In this document: positions 17,586-26,577 of the stretch, in pieces
Layout: each line of letters begins with the position of its first letter
Position numbering within the stretch: the first letter of the stretch is position 1
Assembly: GCA_030849075.1 (NCBI GenBank)
Contig: JASAOO010003218.1
Span: 1 to 29,444, forward strand
Length of the DNA stretch: 29,444 bases
Source of the DNA: Zelonia costaricensis
Taxonomy: Eukaryota; Euglenozoa; Kinetoplastea; Trypanosomatida; Trypanosomatidae
Direction: 5' to 3'
The notes under the pieces: generated by a model
Databases searched by the model: none
What the model saw: only the letters and a program-made list of their open reading frames with translations
What the model was told of the DNA's origin: nothing
Position numbers and translations under genes: made by a program

Positions 17586-20492
17586 TCACGCCGTCGTGTT
17601 CGACAGCGCCGCGACTCGGTCCTTGGCCACTTTCAGTGCCCACGCCGTGCACGCACTCGGCGTGCCAAGGATGACCTCCTGCGCGCACTTGCCGTTCTTC
17701 GCCCAGTGCAGAATGCGGTCTTTGGGGTGGCAGAGATACGCCACGCGGATGTGCAGCAGATCGTTCAGAGAGGGCGAAGGCGGGGGCGAGGCCGCGGCCG
17801 CTGCTGCGCTGCCCTGCCCACGCGCGAGGCGGGACGGCGCCGTGGCGAGCGCGTCTGGGGTGCAGCGCACGTTACCGGTGTACAGGTTGACCGCGAAGAG
17901 GGAGGGCGTGTGCTTGTGATGCGGGATGTACACCTGCGAGTCCTTCGTGGACGCCGCCCCCTCCGCCGCGGCCTTGAGGCGGTCCTTGTCCGACTTGTGC
18001 TGCTCCGCGGCGTCGGGGACGTTCACGACGTGCGGCGCCTCGGGGTACCGAGAGGGCATCTGCAGGCGACCGCCCCCGCGGTACAACGGCGAGGCAGCCG
18101 CCACGCCCGCGCGCCAGGGCAGGTGCACGTCTCCGGCGGGGTCGGCCACGATCATGTGTCGCGCGTCGCGGTCGCTGCGGTACGGCTGCCACGAGCCGGT
18201 CGGGAGCACCGGGGCGCGCTGAAAAGGCGTCTCGCCTCCCTTAAGGAGGTCGGGGGTGTACGCGGCCGGGTCGTCGTTCGGCAGCAGCCCGAGCCGCTGG
18301 GCGATGAAGAGGCCCTCGCTGGGGTCGAAGCGCTGCGCCACGAACGTCTGCCGCATCACCTCGATTCCGTAGTGGCTGACAGACACGTTATCGACGTGCA
18401 TGGCCGGCATCGACTGGCCAGCGGCGTACGCGTCCTCGGCGATGCGGCCCGCCTGCGACGGGGACAGGGTGCGACGCTCCCGGTCCGCGGCGATGCGGGG
18501 GCTGAGGTGCGGCGGGGTGCTGGGGTCGACCAGCTGCTCTGCCGTGATATGCAGAATGCGGCGGACGAGTGGGTAGTACTCGAAGTGGTCCCCATACGCG
18601 CGGTGTGCCGTCGTCAGACCCATGTGCTGCACCTCCGACTCCATCCCAGCGCGCATCTGCATGAGGTAGCTGTGATGTTGCAGCTCCTCCATCGGCACGC
18701 CGGCGGCGATCGGGTCGTTGGCGCGCGCCTCACTCATGCGCTGCCGCACCGACTTCTCGATCGTTTCTATCTCACGCGTAATGTTCGCGATGCGGAGCTG
18801 CAGGCTGGTGCGGTTGTCGACGAGGTGCCGGCCGAGCTCCTCCCAGCCCTTCTCCACTCGCACACGCTGGAGAGCGTGACCGCGGCGGTACAGGTCTGCC
18901 ATCTTGCGTGCCGCCGCCCGCCGCTCCTGCACCACCTCAGCCGCGGTGAAGAGGGAGTAGTAGCCCATGTCCACGAGCAGCGCCCGCGCGCTGGTGTGGT
19001 GCGGGTACACGGCACTCGCGTACGGGGACGGCGACGCCGATGCGTTGGTGTCCGCCGACGTGGCAGCGTGCGACAGCGCGGCGGCGGTGGTGGCCTGACG
19101 CGCACGCCACGCGGCTTCCATGTCGGCGCGTACGTCGGCCAGCGCGCGGGTGTGGGCGGCAGCCACAGCGGGGTCCGGGCTCGCGGGGGTCGGCGCGGCC
19201 GCAGCAGTCGCTGGCGCGACGAGAGGGCTCCCCTGCAGGACTGCCTCGTCCTCCCCCTCGCAGCAGTCCACGATTCCGTCGCCGAGCAGCGAGGGGGCGA
19301 GGAGCTGACGCACGACGCCGCCACACGTGCAGACGAAGGGCAGCACGGGCCCGGGGGAAAGGTACTGGCGGTCGCCGACGTCACCGCGCTTGCGGGGCTG
19401 CAGCGGGTAGCCGCGGTCCTCGAGATCCCGCTGCGTCACCGCGTCGTCCGCCTCCCACAGCCGCACCGACTGGGTGGAGACGAGGTACGACTTCCACCGA
19501 GCCCCACCCGCGCCCGCCGTGAGCGGCCCCGCCATCGAGCACGCGTTCGTCAGCACCTCGTCCGTGCCGTCCAGGCAGTCGCAGTAGTCGTCGTTGACGC
19601 GGTGGAGGGGGATGCGCTGGGCGACCGTGTTGGCCGGCTGCACCTCGCGATGCCATTGCTCCTCACGCGCCGTGAGCACCACCCGCAGCGTGGCGAAGCT
19701 TCCGTGTGCCACGGCGCTGTTCGCAGCCGACGCGGCGGCGGCGGCGTCGCTGGCGCACGCGCGGTGCACCTCGGGGCGGTCCTCCGTGCGGAGGTCGATG
19801 ACGCGGGTGCCGCAGCTGAACAGCGGCGTGGAGCGGGACGGGTGCGGCTGCAGGAAGGCGGCGCTGTAGCCCTCCAGTGTGTAACAGTGCAGCAGGGATG
19901 AGGGATCGGTGGAAGAGGGACGCCGCCCAGCAGGTGGTGTCGACTTCGAGGGCGACGGCGCAGACGGCGTCTCGCGGGCGGCGCGTGGGGGCGGCGGTGC
20001 GGGGCTGCTGCCTTTCACCGCGCCCCCCTGCTGCCCACGGCGGTCGTCGTCGCCGCCGCGCTGCTCTGTGATGCTGTACACAATGAGCCGGCTCATCCAC
20101 ACCGGGAACCAGTCCTCCCCCATCCCCATCGTCCGCAGCCGCTCGTGGGTGAGTGCGAGGTCGAAGTTGTCCTCAGTGCTGATTTGCACAAACATCAGGC
20201 TCAGCGCGAGGGAGATGAAGACGACCACCGCGGAGCCGGCACCAAGCCCGAGGATGCGCCACGGGCTGAGGATGGGCGCACCGGGAGAAGGGGTCTGCAC
20301 GGCCGTCTGGCGCGCCGCCGAGGTCGACTCCGGTGCAGCCGCGCTCTTTGCGGGTGGCGTTGTCGTAGCGGCGACGGCCTCGTGGGGCTTGGCGAGGCGC
20401 TGCCGTAGCGTGGCGGCCATGGGGCGCTCGTCCGCTTTCGCCGCGGCGTCAGCCCTGCCGGCGTCTGCCGGTGGCGAAGACTTGCGCGGCAT
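17586..20492 (-). CDS. membrane-anchored glucosidase II beta-like protein with MRH-type C-terminus
   Basis: This 968-residue protein resembles the beta subunit of ER glucosidase II (PRKCSH/GTB1), which recognises and retains the catalytic alpha subunit during N-glycan trimming. A hydrophobic segment (about 80-103) after a positively charged N-terminus suggests a type II membrane protein with the rest in the lumen. The two LDLa-type acidic signatures are HRVNDDYCDCLDGTDE (297-312) and GDGIVDCCEGEDE (404-416). Helical coiled-coil stretches occupy about 500-620. The C-terminus has YTGNVRC (871-877), RVAYLC (916-921) and a CAQE...PSAC array (936-948), as in the mannose 6-phosphate receptor homology domain. 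Human GIIbeta has 528 residues, a cleaved signal and HDEL; this protein is much longer and ends without a retention tetrapeptide. The first codon of the longer frame is GTG (20498); the ATG at 20492 is the start. Confidence 0.85.
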   Translation of the reverse strand: MPRKSSPPADAGRADAAAKADERPMAATLRQRLAKPHEAVAATTTPPAKSAAAPESTSAARQTAVQTPSPGAPILSPWRILGLGAGSAVVVFISLALSLMFVQISTEDNFDLALTHERLRTMGMGEDWFPVWMSRLIVYSITEQRGGDDDRRGQQGGAVKGSSPAPPPPRAARETPSAPSPSKSTPPAGRRPSSTDPSSLLHCYTLEGYSAAFLQPHPSRSTPLFSCGTRVIDLRTEDRPEVHRACASDAAAAASAANSAVAHGSFATLRVVLTAREEQWHREVQPANTVAQRIPLHRVNDDYCDCLDGTDEVLTNACSMAGPLTAGAGGARWKSYLVSTQSVRLWEADDAVTQRDLEDRGYPLQPRKRGDVGDRQYLSPGPVLPFVCTCGGVVRQLLAPSLLGDGIVDCCEGEDEAVLQGSPLVAPATAAAAPTPASPDPAVAAAHTRALADVRADMEAAWRARQATTAAALSHAATSADTNASASPSPYASAVYPHHTSARALLVDMGYYSLFTAAEVVQERRAAARKMADLYRRGHALQRVRVEKGWEELGRHLVDNRTSLQLRIANITREIETIEKSVRQRMSEARANDPIAAGVPMEELQHHSYLMQMRAGMESEVQHMGLTTAHRAYGDHFEYYPLVRRILHITAEQLVDPSTPPHLSPRIAADRERRTLSPSQAGRIAEDAYAAGQSMPAMHVDNVSVSHYGIEVMRQTFVAQRFDPSEGLFIAQRLGLLPNDDPAAYTPDLLKGGETPFQRAPVLPTGSWQPYRSDRDARHMIVADPAGDVHLPWRAGVAAASPLYRGGGRLQMPSRYPEAPHVVNVPDAAEQHKSDKDRLKAAAEGAASTKDSQVYIPHHKHTPSLFAVNLYTGNVRCTPDALATAPSRLARGQGSAAAAAASPPPSPSLNDLLHIRVAYLCHPKDRILHWAKNGKCAQEVILGTPSACTAWALKVAKDRVAALSNTTA

Positions 20493-20514
20493 ATCCACGT
20501 GGGGAACCTACGCG

Positions 20515-20550
20515 CTGGTCAGCGGAGACGTGGGTGGATGTATAAAGGCA
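20515..20550 (-). promoter_or_regulatory. predicted trans-splice acceptor of the glucosidase II beta-like gene
   Basis: On the minus strand a moderately pyrimidine-rich stretch (20550-20517) precedes AG at 20516-20515, giving a 22-base leader; another AG lies at 20509-20508. Directly upstream is the CA array (TG on the plus strand) rather than a C-rich tract, so the call is weaker than for the other genes. Confidence 0.4.
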
Positions 20551-20552
20551 CT

Positions 20553-20593
20553 TGTGTGTGTGTGTTGTGTGTGTGTGTGTGTGTGTGTGTGTA
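20553..20593. repeat. TG microsatellite with one interruption
   Basis: About 40 bases of TG on the plus strand, broken once by TTG near 20565, lie 60 to 100 bases upstream of the glucosidase II beta-like start codon. On the transcript it reads CA. Confidence 0.95.
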
Positions 20594-21331
20594 TGGGGTT
20601 GAGTGTCAGACGCGAACTGGGGGCTTCTCCTCGAAAACTGGCGTGTGGTGTGCAGTCGCGTGTGCCGTTCGTGGCGAGGCGGGGGGGGGAAGGAAGTGGG
20701 AAGAGGGATGGAGGGACGACTGGGCAGTTCATGGAGCGTGCCGCACACGTCCTTCTGAGCGAAGATCGCCCCGCCTCTTAAGGGGCTTCTACGGCCACGC
20801 GGAAGGGAAGGGCGGGGAGGGGAGGGGAGGCACCGTCGCAGCTCCGCCTCCCCGGACAGACTCCCTTGCTGCGCGCCCGCCTTTTTCAAGGAGAATTGCC
20901 GTTCAAACGGTGAGAGGAGAAGAGCCGCCTCCGCTGCGTGGCACCTCTCCTGTGTGTGCGCGTGTTCTTGTGTGTGTGTGTGTGTATGCATGCAAGGCTC
21001 GCTCTATTCTCGGCAGGTCGCCGTGAGTGTTTCCGTGCTCTTTCGTGCCTCGCCACGACAGACGAGGCATAGGAGGAGGTGGGAGGGGGAGGGGAGGGGC
21101 GGTGTGCGGACGCATGGGCTCGATCTTGGGAAGTGGCCGACGGGGGTCTTGCCAGCCACCAGCAGCCCCGCGTGCTCCTCCACGGCGCGTTGCGCCGCCG
21201 TGTTCCAGCTGTGCACACGCACACGCACGCCATCCACATCCTCGCAGCGCACAACTGCCACGACGACCCTCCCTTCATTCCCTCCTCCGCCCCCCCTTCT
21301 CCGGCCACTTCGCGCGCGGTGCAACGCGTGC

Positions 21332-22324
21332 TCAGCGGCGCACGAGGGAGCCCGAGGACGGCGTGGGGTTCTCCATGGCGTGGTAGCGCTCGAAGGGGTC
21401 CGGGACGACCGGCCCACTCGGGGCCCGCAGCAAGGTCTCCACACGACCCGCCGTTGGGGCCCGGCGGCGTTGCATGGCGCCGTCCACGACGTCCAGTGTG
21501 AAGAGGCCCGGCACGGCGGCGTCGGCGGCGGTGTCGCCTGACGACGCAGCGCGGGCCTTGTCCGGCGTGGCCGCCACCTCGTACGTGCCGTCGCCCTTGA
21601 GGACCAGCAGTGCCCCGTCGTCCAGGCCGATGCCCCGCTCTGTGGGGTGGCGCCGCAGCATCTTCGCAAAGTCGTCTTCGCGCCGCACGCCGTCGCCGCG
21701 CGTTTCGTCGAAGTGCGGGCAGAAGAGGCCCGGCAGCACCTTCAGGCCGTGCACGCGTATGTATGACCACGACGACGACGCTCTCAGGGCTGCGAGCTCT
21801 GCCTGCGTCTGGGCCACCTGCTCCGGCGGGATGAGCCCGGCACGCAGGGCGGCCTCCTTGAGGGAGGGCTGCAGGTACGTCGCGGGGTCGGCCGAGTCGC
21901 TGTGTCCCGCCGTGAACCAGCAGATCGCACCCGCGCTGCCGCCGGCCAGCACTGTGCCCCGCGCGGCCGCTGCGATCAGCTGCGCCGCCAGCCCCGTCTC
22001 CTCCCACCGCCGCACCGCGTACAGGGTGTTGCCGCCCGAGACGAGAATGATGTCCGCCGTGTCCTGCAGGAACTTCACGTCGGCGGCGCTGACAGAGGTG
22101 ACGGCGGGGTCGGCGACCTGCACCTGTCGCACCGCGCAGCGACGCTGCGCAAACAGGGTCGTCTGGTTCTCGAAGTCGCTGGGGAGGTCGTAGGAGGCTG
22201 TGCCGACGTACGCGACGCTGACGCGCCCGGACTTGGGGGCCGCGACGAGGGACAGGACGCGGTCGACGGTGGAGGACTGCTGGAAGTCACCGGAGCCGGT
22301 GAGACAGGCGCGAACTGAGTTCAT
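21332..22324 (-). CDS. peptidase E / alpha-aspartyl dipeptidase (family S51)
   Basis: This 330-residue protein matches peptidase E, a serine dipeptidase that removes N-terminal aspartate from dipeptides. The fold is marked by VAYVGTASYD (37-46), ILVSGGNTLYAVRRW (93-107) and the nucleophile elbow LAGGSAGAICWF (126-137), with Ser130 as the expected nucleophile. GLFCPHFDE (199-207) carries the expected catalytic His204, and GIGLDDGALLV (231-241) is the conserved strand that follows. Length exceeds bacterial PepE (about 230 residues) because of the region after the nucleophile (141-190) and a Pro-rich C-terminus. No signal peptide is evident, so it is probably cytosolic. The ATG at 22324 is directly before the first strand; the upstream open frame is repeat-rich. 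The family is mainly bacterial and patchy in eukaryotes, so an ancient transfer is possible. Confidence 0.92.
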   Translation of the reverse strand: MNSVRACLTGSGDFQQSSTVDRVLSLVAAPKSGRVSVAYVGTASYDLPSDFENQTTLFAQRRCAVRQVQVADPAVTSVSAADVKFLQDTADIILVSGGNTLYAVRRWEETGLAAQLIAAAARGTVLAGGSAGAICWFTAGHSDSADPATYLQPSLKEAALRAGLIPPEQVAQTQAELAALRASSSWSYIRVHGLKVLPGLFCPHFDETRGDGVRREDDFAKMLRRHPTERGIGLDDGALLVLKGDGTYEVAATPDKARAASSGDTAADAAVPGLFTLDVVDGAMQRRRAPTAGRVETLLRAPSGPVVPDPFERYHAMENPTPSSGSLVRR

Positions 22325-22382
22325 GTGTGGGTGTGTGTGTGGACGTGTGCGTGGGTGCTTCTCGTGCGGATGCGGTGCTGCG

Positions 22383-22500
22383 CTCCACGGATTCGGTGTG
22401 GTGGGTGTGTAGTTGAGAGTCCGGCAATGGCGCACCCGAAGAGACACAGGAGTCCAGAGGCGGCAGCCGAGGGCGAGGGGGTGGGGTGGGGGTGGGGGTG
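22383..22500 (-). promoter_or_regulatory. predicted polypyrimidine tract and trans-splice acceptor of the peptidase E gene
   Basis: On the minus strand an almost pure C tract broken by single A residues (22498-22477) and further CT-rich sequence are followed by the first AG at 22384-22383. The leader would be 58 bases. Confidence 0.5.
22471..22498 (+). other. G-quadruplex-capable sequence overlapping a splice tract
   Basis: Five G tracts (22471-22473, 22477-22481, 22483-22486, 22488-22492, 22494-22498) with loops of one to three bases lie on the plus (template) strand, and their complement is the polypyrimidine tract of the peptidase E gene. Confidence 0.7.
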
Positions 22501-22640
22501 GAGACGGGAGGAATGGACTGCACGCACGCCGGCGATACCCTCGTGCAGCGAAGGTGAGGGGGCACCGGCGGGGCGTGACCGTATGGGTTGGGGAAAAAGG
22601 AAAGACGGCGGCGTGGGCATCAAGGTCGAAATGGCACAGG

Positions 22641-22660
22641 CACACACACACACACACACA
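22641..22660. repeat. (CA)10 microsatellite
   Basis: Ten uninterrupted CA units on the plus strand in the region between the helicase and peptidase E genes. Confidence 0.95.
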
Positions 22661-23114
22661 CGCACTCGCACCACCGGTGCCGAGCCGCTGCGCAGCTCCG
22701 TCCACTTTCCTTCAAGGCGCCACCGCATTCTTGTGTGGGCACGTGTGTCATTCATCGGTGTTGCGGCACATGTTTGCACCCCGGCCTCACTCGTCTCGTT
22801 TTCTTTTTCACCTTGTGTGCCTTGTCGTGTGCCGTGTTCTGGGCGACACGGACGCGAACTCGTGTGCAGACATGCACACATACACAAACACAATCCCGTG
22901 AAAGCACATACAAGCACCTAGTAGCGAACTGGTCTGCGGCAACAGGGACTCGCAAGGAGGCAGTGGAGGGGGGAGGTGAGAGGGGCCGCTGTGTGGGATG
23001 CTCGTCTACACGTAACACACACTTAAAAACACACACACACACATGTGTGACGCCGTCAGATGCGCACAGACGTGTGTGCGTGCCCTCAGGTGTGTGTGCG
23101 CACGTGCTGCAGGT

Positions 23115-26100
23115 CTACGTGTACCCCATTTCCTTCAAGTGCGCTGCTTTGAGCTCGGCGTACGTGACTCGCTCGAGCTTCTCGCCGACGGCCGCGAGGT
23201 ACGGCGTGGGCTCCAACGTGCTGCCGGGGCAGTGCTGCGGCCCGACTGCATCCGCCCCCACGGCCCCCGCGGCAGGACCGCCTTCGCCACCACCGCCCTC
23301 GCGCCGGGCAGCGGTGAAGCAGACGAGGTGCTTCATGGCGCGGCTCATGCCCACGTAGAAGACACGCCGCTCCTCCTCCCTGGGCCGAACCGGGTACTCG
23401 CCCACCCAGCACCCCGGCAGCAGCACCGCCGGCCACTCCATACCCTTCGCCCGGTGCACCGTGCCCACCGTCACCTGACCCATCCACCGCGACGACGACG
23501 CCGCCGCCGACGCCGTACCGTCTGCGCTGCCCGCGTCGCGCATCGGCCCGTAGTCATCCGAGGCGACGAGGGACACGAACTCGTCCAAAACGCGCCGCAG
23601 CACCACCGCGGGTGGGCGCAGCGCCTGCATCACCGTCGCCGCGGTGGTGGTGGTCGTCGTCACGGTCATGGCTGTCGTGGCCGTGGTGGCGTTGCTGGCA
23701 CTGAGGCTGCTGATGGAGTCGGCCTCTGCGCCCCTCGGAAACGCGTGAGCACCGCAGCGGCTCGAGGTGCCACTGACGGGAGAGGGACGCGACCGCGACG
23801 CCTCTTCATCCGCGCCGCCCCCCTCGCCGCCCTTCGCGGTGACGGCTGCTTCGTGGGCCACCTCGCGATTGAGGGCCTCCTGCACCACCCGGTACGTGTG
23901 CAGCACCAGCTCGCACAAGTTCATGCGCTGCTCCTGCCACACCGCGGCCTCCTCCTCGGGCGGTAGCACCTCATCGTCACCGCCGCCGCCGCCTGCAGCA
24001 CCGCGCCGGCCTGACGGGGGGTGCGGCGTTGGGGCCCCGACACTCCGGCAGTCCCACCCACCGTCGCCCCCCTGCTGCTGCTGATGTGGGGGGAGGCGTT
24101 GTGAGGCGCTGCTGCTGTGCACGGCGGCGCAGCTCTCGGCGATCAGGTCGCCGACTCGGGCGCCAGCGCGGCCGCTGCCGCTGCGTGTGCGCTTCGCCCC
24201 GCCGATGGGCATCGTCGTGGCGGCCACGGTGGTCATGCTGTCACTCTCGTAGCCGCCTTCACGCAGCACAGACCGCAGGAGCTGCTCCACGTCGCACGAG
24301 GCCTGGGCGAGCAGGTCGCGGGCGTGCAGGACGATGCGCACGACCGCGCGCAGGCTCTTCTGGTTCTTCTTGGACACCTCCAGCTTCGGGAAGACGTCGC
24401 GCGAGAAGTTGTGGTACACCAATTCCTGCAACACGCCAAAGAAGGAGTGCGCCTCGGGCCGCACGCCAGGGACCCCGCCGGCGACACCGCGTGCGGGTGC
24501 GCACGCCGCGCCGGGGCCGGTGGGCTCGCCGCTGTTGCTGCCGCAGCCGCCCAGTGCGTCCTCTGTGGAGATGGTGTGCCGCCACGCGCGAATCTGCGCC
24601 GCCTCAGCTGCCCGCCGCGCCTGGCACACCGAGTCGAGCGCTAGCAGGAACTTCTTCGCGGTGTTGGCGGGCAGGCGGTGCAGTGGGGCGGTGAGTAGGA
24701 CCGTCCGCACATCCGCGTCCGCCTCGGGCCCGTGCGGGGCAACGCACAGGCGGAGCAGGGCCAGGAGGGAGCGCATCGTGCCGAGGTGGTCGACCGCCAT
24801 GCCGGCCAGCTGGCGCACCGGAATGCGCTGGGCCTGCAGGACGTCGCAGTAGAGCTGCACCCGCCGCCGGGAGCGGCACAGGATGGCCACGTCGCCGTAG
24901 CCGAGGCGCGGGTCACGGCGACGCAGCACGTGCTCGAGCACGAGCGGCACCGCCTGCAGCTCCTCCTCCTCGCTGGCGCACTGCACGAGCGTCACGGCGC
25001 GTTCCTCGCGGTGGTGGTGGGCGAGCTGGGTGGCCTTGACGACGCGGTTGGCTGCCTCAACGATGGGGCCATCGCTGCGGTAGTTCATCGCCAGCGTCAG
25101 CTCCGTGGTCTGCGGGAACCGCTTCCGCCAGACCCCGAAGACGTTCGGCATGGCGCCGCGCCACGTGTAGATGCACTGGTTCGGGTCGCCCACGCACGTG
25201 ACGCGGCACGCGTCGCCAGCCAGCAGGGCGAGCAGCTCCACCTGAATCTCGTTGAAGTCCTGGAACTCGTCCACGACGAAGTGGGTGAACTCATCGCGCA
25301 GCGCGGCGCAGACGGGGGAGGGCACGAGGCGGCCACGACCCCCACCACCCCCACCACCACTGCTGTGCTCCGCCGCAACGGCCGCTGCCGGCACGGGGCG
25401 CAGGAGCTCGTATAACATCTGCTGCAGGTCGCCGAAGTCGACGGCGCCGTGCTCCTCGTGCAGGACCCGCTGATAGTGCGGGAAGAGGTAGGCGTCCTGC
25501 ACGTTGGGGTCCGACTGCGCCACCGGCGGCACCCTCATCGTCTTGACCCGGTTGGCGTAGTCCACGAGCTCTGCCACCGCCTCGCTGCTCTTCTCCCGCA
25601 GCGCGTACGTGTCCACCACGCGGCGGGCCAGCTGGTGCTGCTGCCGTGCGTCCAGGACGGGCGTGTCGGCCGCCAGGGCGCCAAAGCGGCGCAGACACTC
25701 GAGCCCAAACGCGTGGAACGTCTTGAGCTTCAGCGTGTGCGCCTGCCGCGCGAGGGCGTCCGGCAGCGTCGCGCGCACCCGCTCCCGCAGCGTCTCGGCG
25801 GCCTGTCGAGTGAAGCAGATCCCGAGAAGGGCGTGGCCCGGCACCCCACGCTCCAGCAGATACGCAACGCGGGCCGCCATCGTCTGCGTCTTGCCGCTGC
25901 CGGCGCCGGCCTGCAGCAGCAGCGGCGCGTGCGGCGCGAAGGTCGCCGCCCGCACCTGCGATGCGTCCATCTTGGCCAGCACGGCAACCCCGCTCGACCC
26001 CACCGCCGCGCACGGTGCGGGCGATGTCTCGGGAAGGGGTGGGGCCACCGACAGGGCTGCCGGGGCCTCGACAGACACCGCGCGAGGACTGTGCGGACGT

Positions 26101-26471
26101 TCGACGAAACCCGTCATCACCGGCACTGCTGTCGGCACGGTGTTCGCGGCGGTGCTCACGCTCGTGCCCGCACTCGTGGGGGCAGCCGCCACGCTGAGCG
26201 GCCCGTCCCCCTGCGACAGCGGGCGCGATGAGTACGTGAAGGACGTCCGTGGAGCGCGTCCCGTGCCGCGCGGCTGCGAGGAGGCCCTCACGGCTGCTGA
26301 TGGCGCGGCGGCAGCGGCTACATCGAACAGGAGCGGCTGGGAACTCGGCGCGGGGTGCGTGCCGACGCCAGTGCCGCTCCCGCTGCTGCTCCGTCCGCTG
26401 CTCGTTGCAGCAGCGACCACGCCACCCACCGCTGGCAGCGCCGTGACGGCGCCGTCGCGAATTCCCTGCAT
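23115..26471 (-). CDS. UvrD/PcrA-like superfamily 1A DNA helicase
   Basis: This 1118-residue protein has the full set of SF1A helicase motifs: the Q motif at MDASQVRAA (168-176), Walker A AGAGSGKT (187-194), motif Ia ICFTRQAAETLRERV (218-232), motif II VVDEFQDF (399-406), motif III VGDPNQCIYTWRGA (427-440), motif IV NYRSDGPI (463-470), and near the C-terminus motif V VGTVHRAKGMEWPAVLLPG and motif VI EERRVFYVGMSRAM. It should unwind DNA 3' to 5' using ATP in repair or recombination. The first 160 residues are Ala/Ser/Gly-rich and disordered. Between motifs IV and V the second accessory region (about 600-1000) carries long Ser, Gly and Thr-rich inserts; a run of Thr/Ala occurs near 960. No obvious mitochondrial presequence is visible, though the N-terminus has few acidic residues. 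The ATG at 26471 is the first of the frame; the longer open frame starts with GTG. Confidence 0.93.
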   Translation of the reverse strand: MQGIRDGAVTALPAVGGVVAAATSSGRSSSGSGTGVGTHPAPSSQPLLFDVAAAAAPSAAVRASSQPRGTGRAPRTSFTYSSRPLSQGDGPLSVAAAPTSAGTSVSTAANTVPTAVPVMTGFVERPHSPRAVSVEAPAALSVAPPLPETSPAPCAAVGSSGVAVLAKMDASQVRAATFAPHAPLLLQAGAGSGKTQTMAARVAYLLERGVPGHALLGICFTRQAAETLRERVRATLPDALARQAHTLKLKTFHAFGLECLRRFGALAADTPVLDARQQHQLARRVVDTYALREKSSEAVAELVDYANRVKTMRVPPVAQSDPNVQDAYLFPHYQRVLHEEHGAVDFGDLQQMLYELLRPVPAAAVAAEHSSGGGGGGGRGRLVPSPVCAALRDEFTHFVVDEFQDFNEIQVELLALLAGDACRVTCVGDPNQCIYTWRGAMPNVFGVWRKRFPQTTELTLAMNYRSDGPIVEAANRVVKATQLAHHHREERAVTLVQCASEEEELQAVPLVLEHVLRRRDPRLGYGDVAILCRSRRRVQLYCDVLQAQRIPVRQLAGMAVDHLGTMRSLLALLRLCVAPHGPEADADVRTVLLTAPLHRLPANTAKKFLLALDSVCQARRAAEAAQIRAWRHTISTEDALGGCGSNSGEPTGPGAACAPARGVAGGVPGVRPEAHSFFGVLQELVYHNFSRDVFPKLEVSKKNQKSLRAVVRIVLHARDLLAQASCDVEQLLRSVLREGGYESDSMTTVAATTMPIGGAKRTRSGSGRAGARVGDLIAESCAAVHSSSASQRLPPHQQQQGGDGGWDCRSVGAPTPHPPSGRRGAAGGGGGDDEVLPPEEEAAVWQEQRMNLCELVLHTYRVVQEALNREVAHEAAVTAKGGEGGGADEEASRSRPSPVSGTSSRCGAHAFPRGAEADSISSLSASNATTATTAMTVTTTTTTAATVMQALRPPAVVLRRVLDEFVSLVASDDYGPMRDAGSADGTASAAASSSRWMGQVTVGTVHRAKGMEWPAVLLPGCWVGEYPVRPREEERRVFYVGMSRAMKHLVCFTAARREGGGGEGGPAAGAVGADAVGPQHCPGSTLEPTPYLAAVGEKLERVTYAELKAAHLKEMGYT

Positions 26472-26577
26472 GCAGGCGCACGTGTGCGTGTGTGTGTATG
26501 TGTGTGCGTGCGGTAAGGGCACAGGTGTTAGAGCGTGGCGGTGTGCGTGGGCTGATGGTGAAGTTCAAGTGGAGAAG

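Larger units (their letters stand above)
20493..21331 (-). other. intergenic region between the peptidase E gene and the glucosidase II beta-like gene
   Basis: This 839-base stretch contains the leader of the glucosidase II beta-like gene, a TG microsatellite (20553-20593), a second one (20969-20985) and the presumed 3' UTR of the peptidase gene. No protein-like frame is seen. Confidence 0.7.
22325..23114 (-). other. intergenic region between the helicase gene and the peptidase E gene
   Basis: This 790-base stretch contains the peptidase leader, a long G-rich plus-strand block (22471-22508), (CA)10 at 22641-22660, AC repeats at 23029-23042 and the presumed 3' UTR of the helicase gene. No protein-like frame is seen. 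Confidence 0.7.

Noticed and set aside
16971..19901. Very long plus-strand frame (976 codons) antisense to the glucosidase II beta-like gene
   Set aside because: It mirrors a GC-rich coding frame, is dominated by Arg, Gly, Val and His, and has no recognisable domain; the opposite strand carries clear family motifs.
20493..20498. Start of the glucosidase II beta-like gene two codons upstream
   Set aside because: That codon is GTG; the first ATG in the frame is at 20492.
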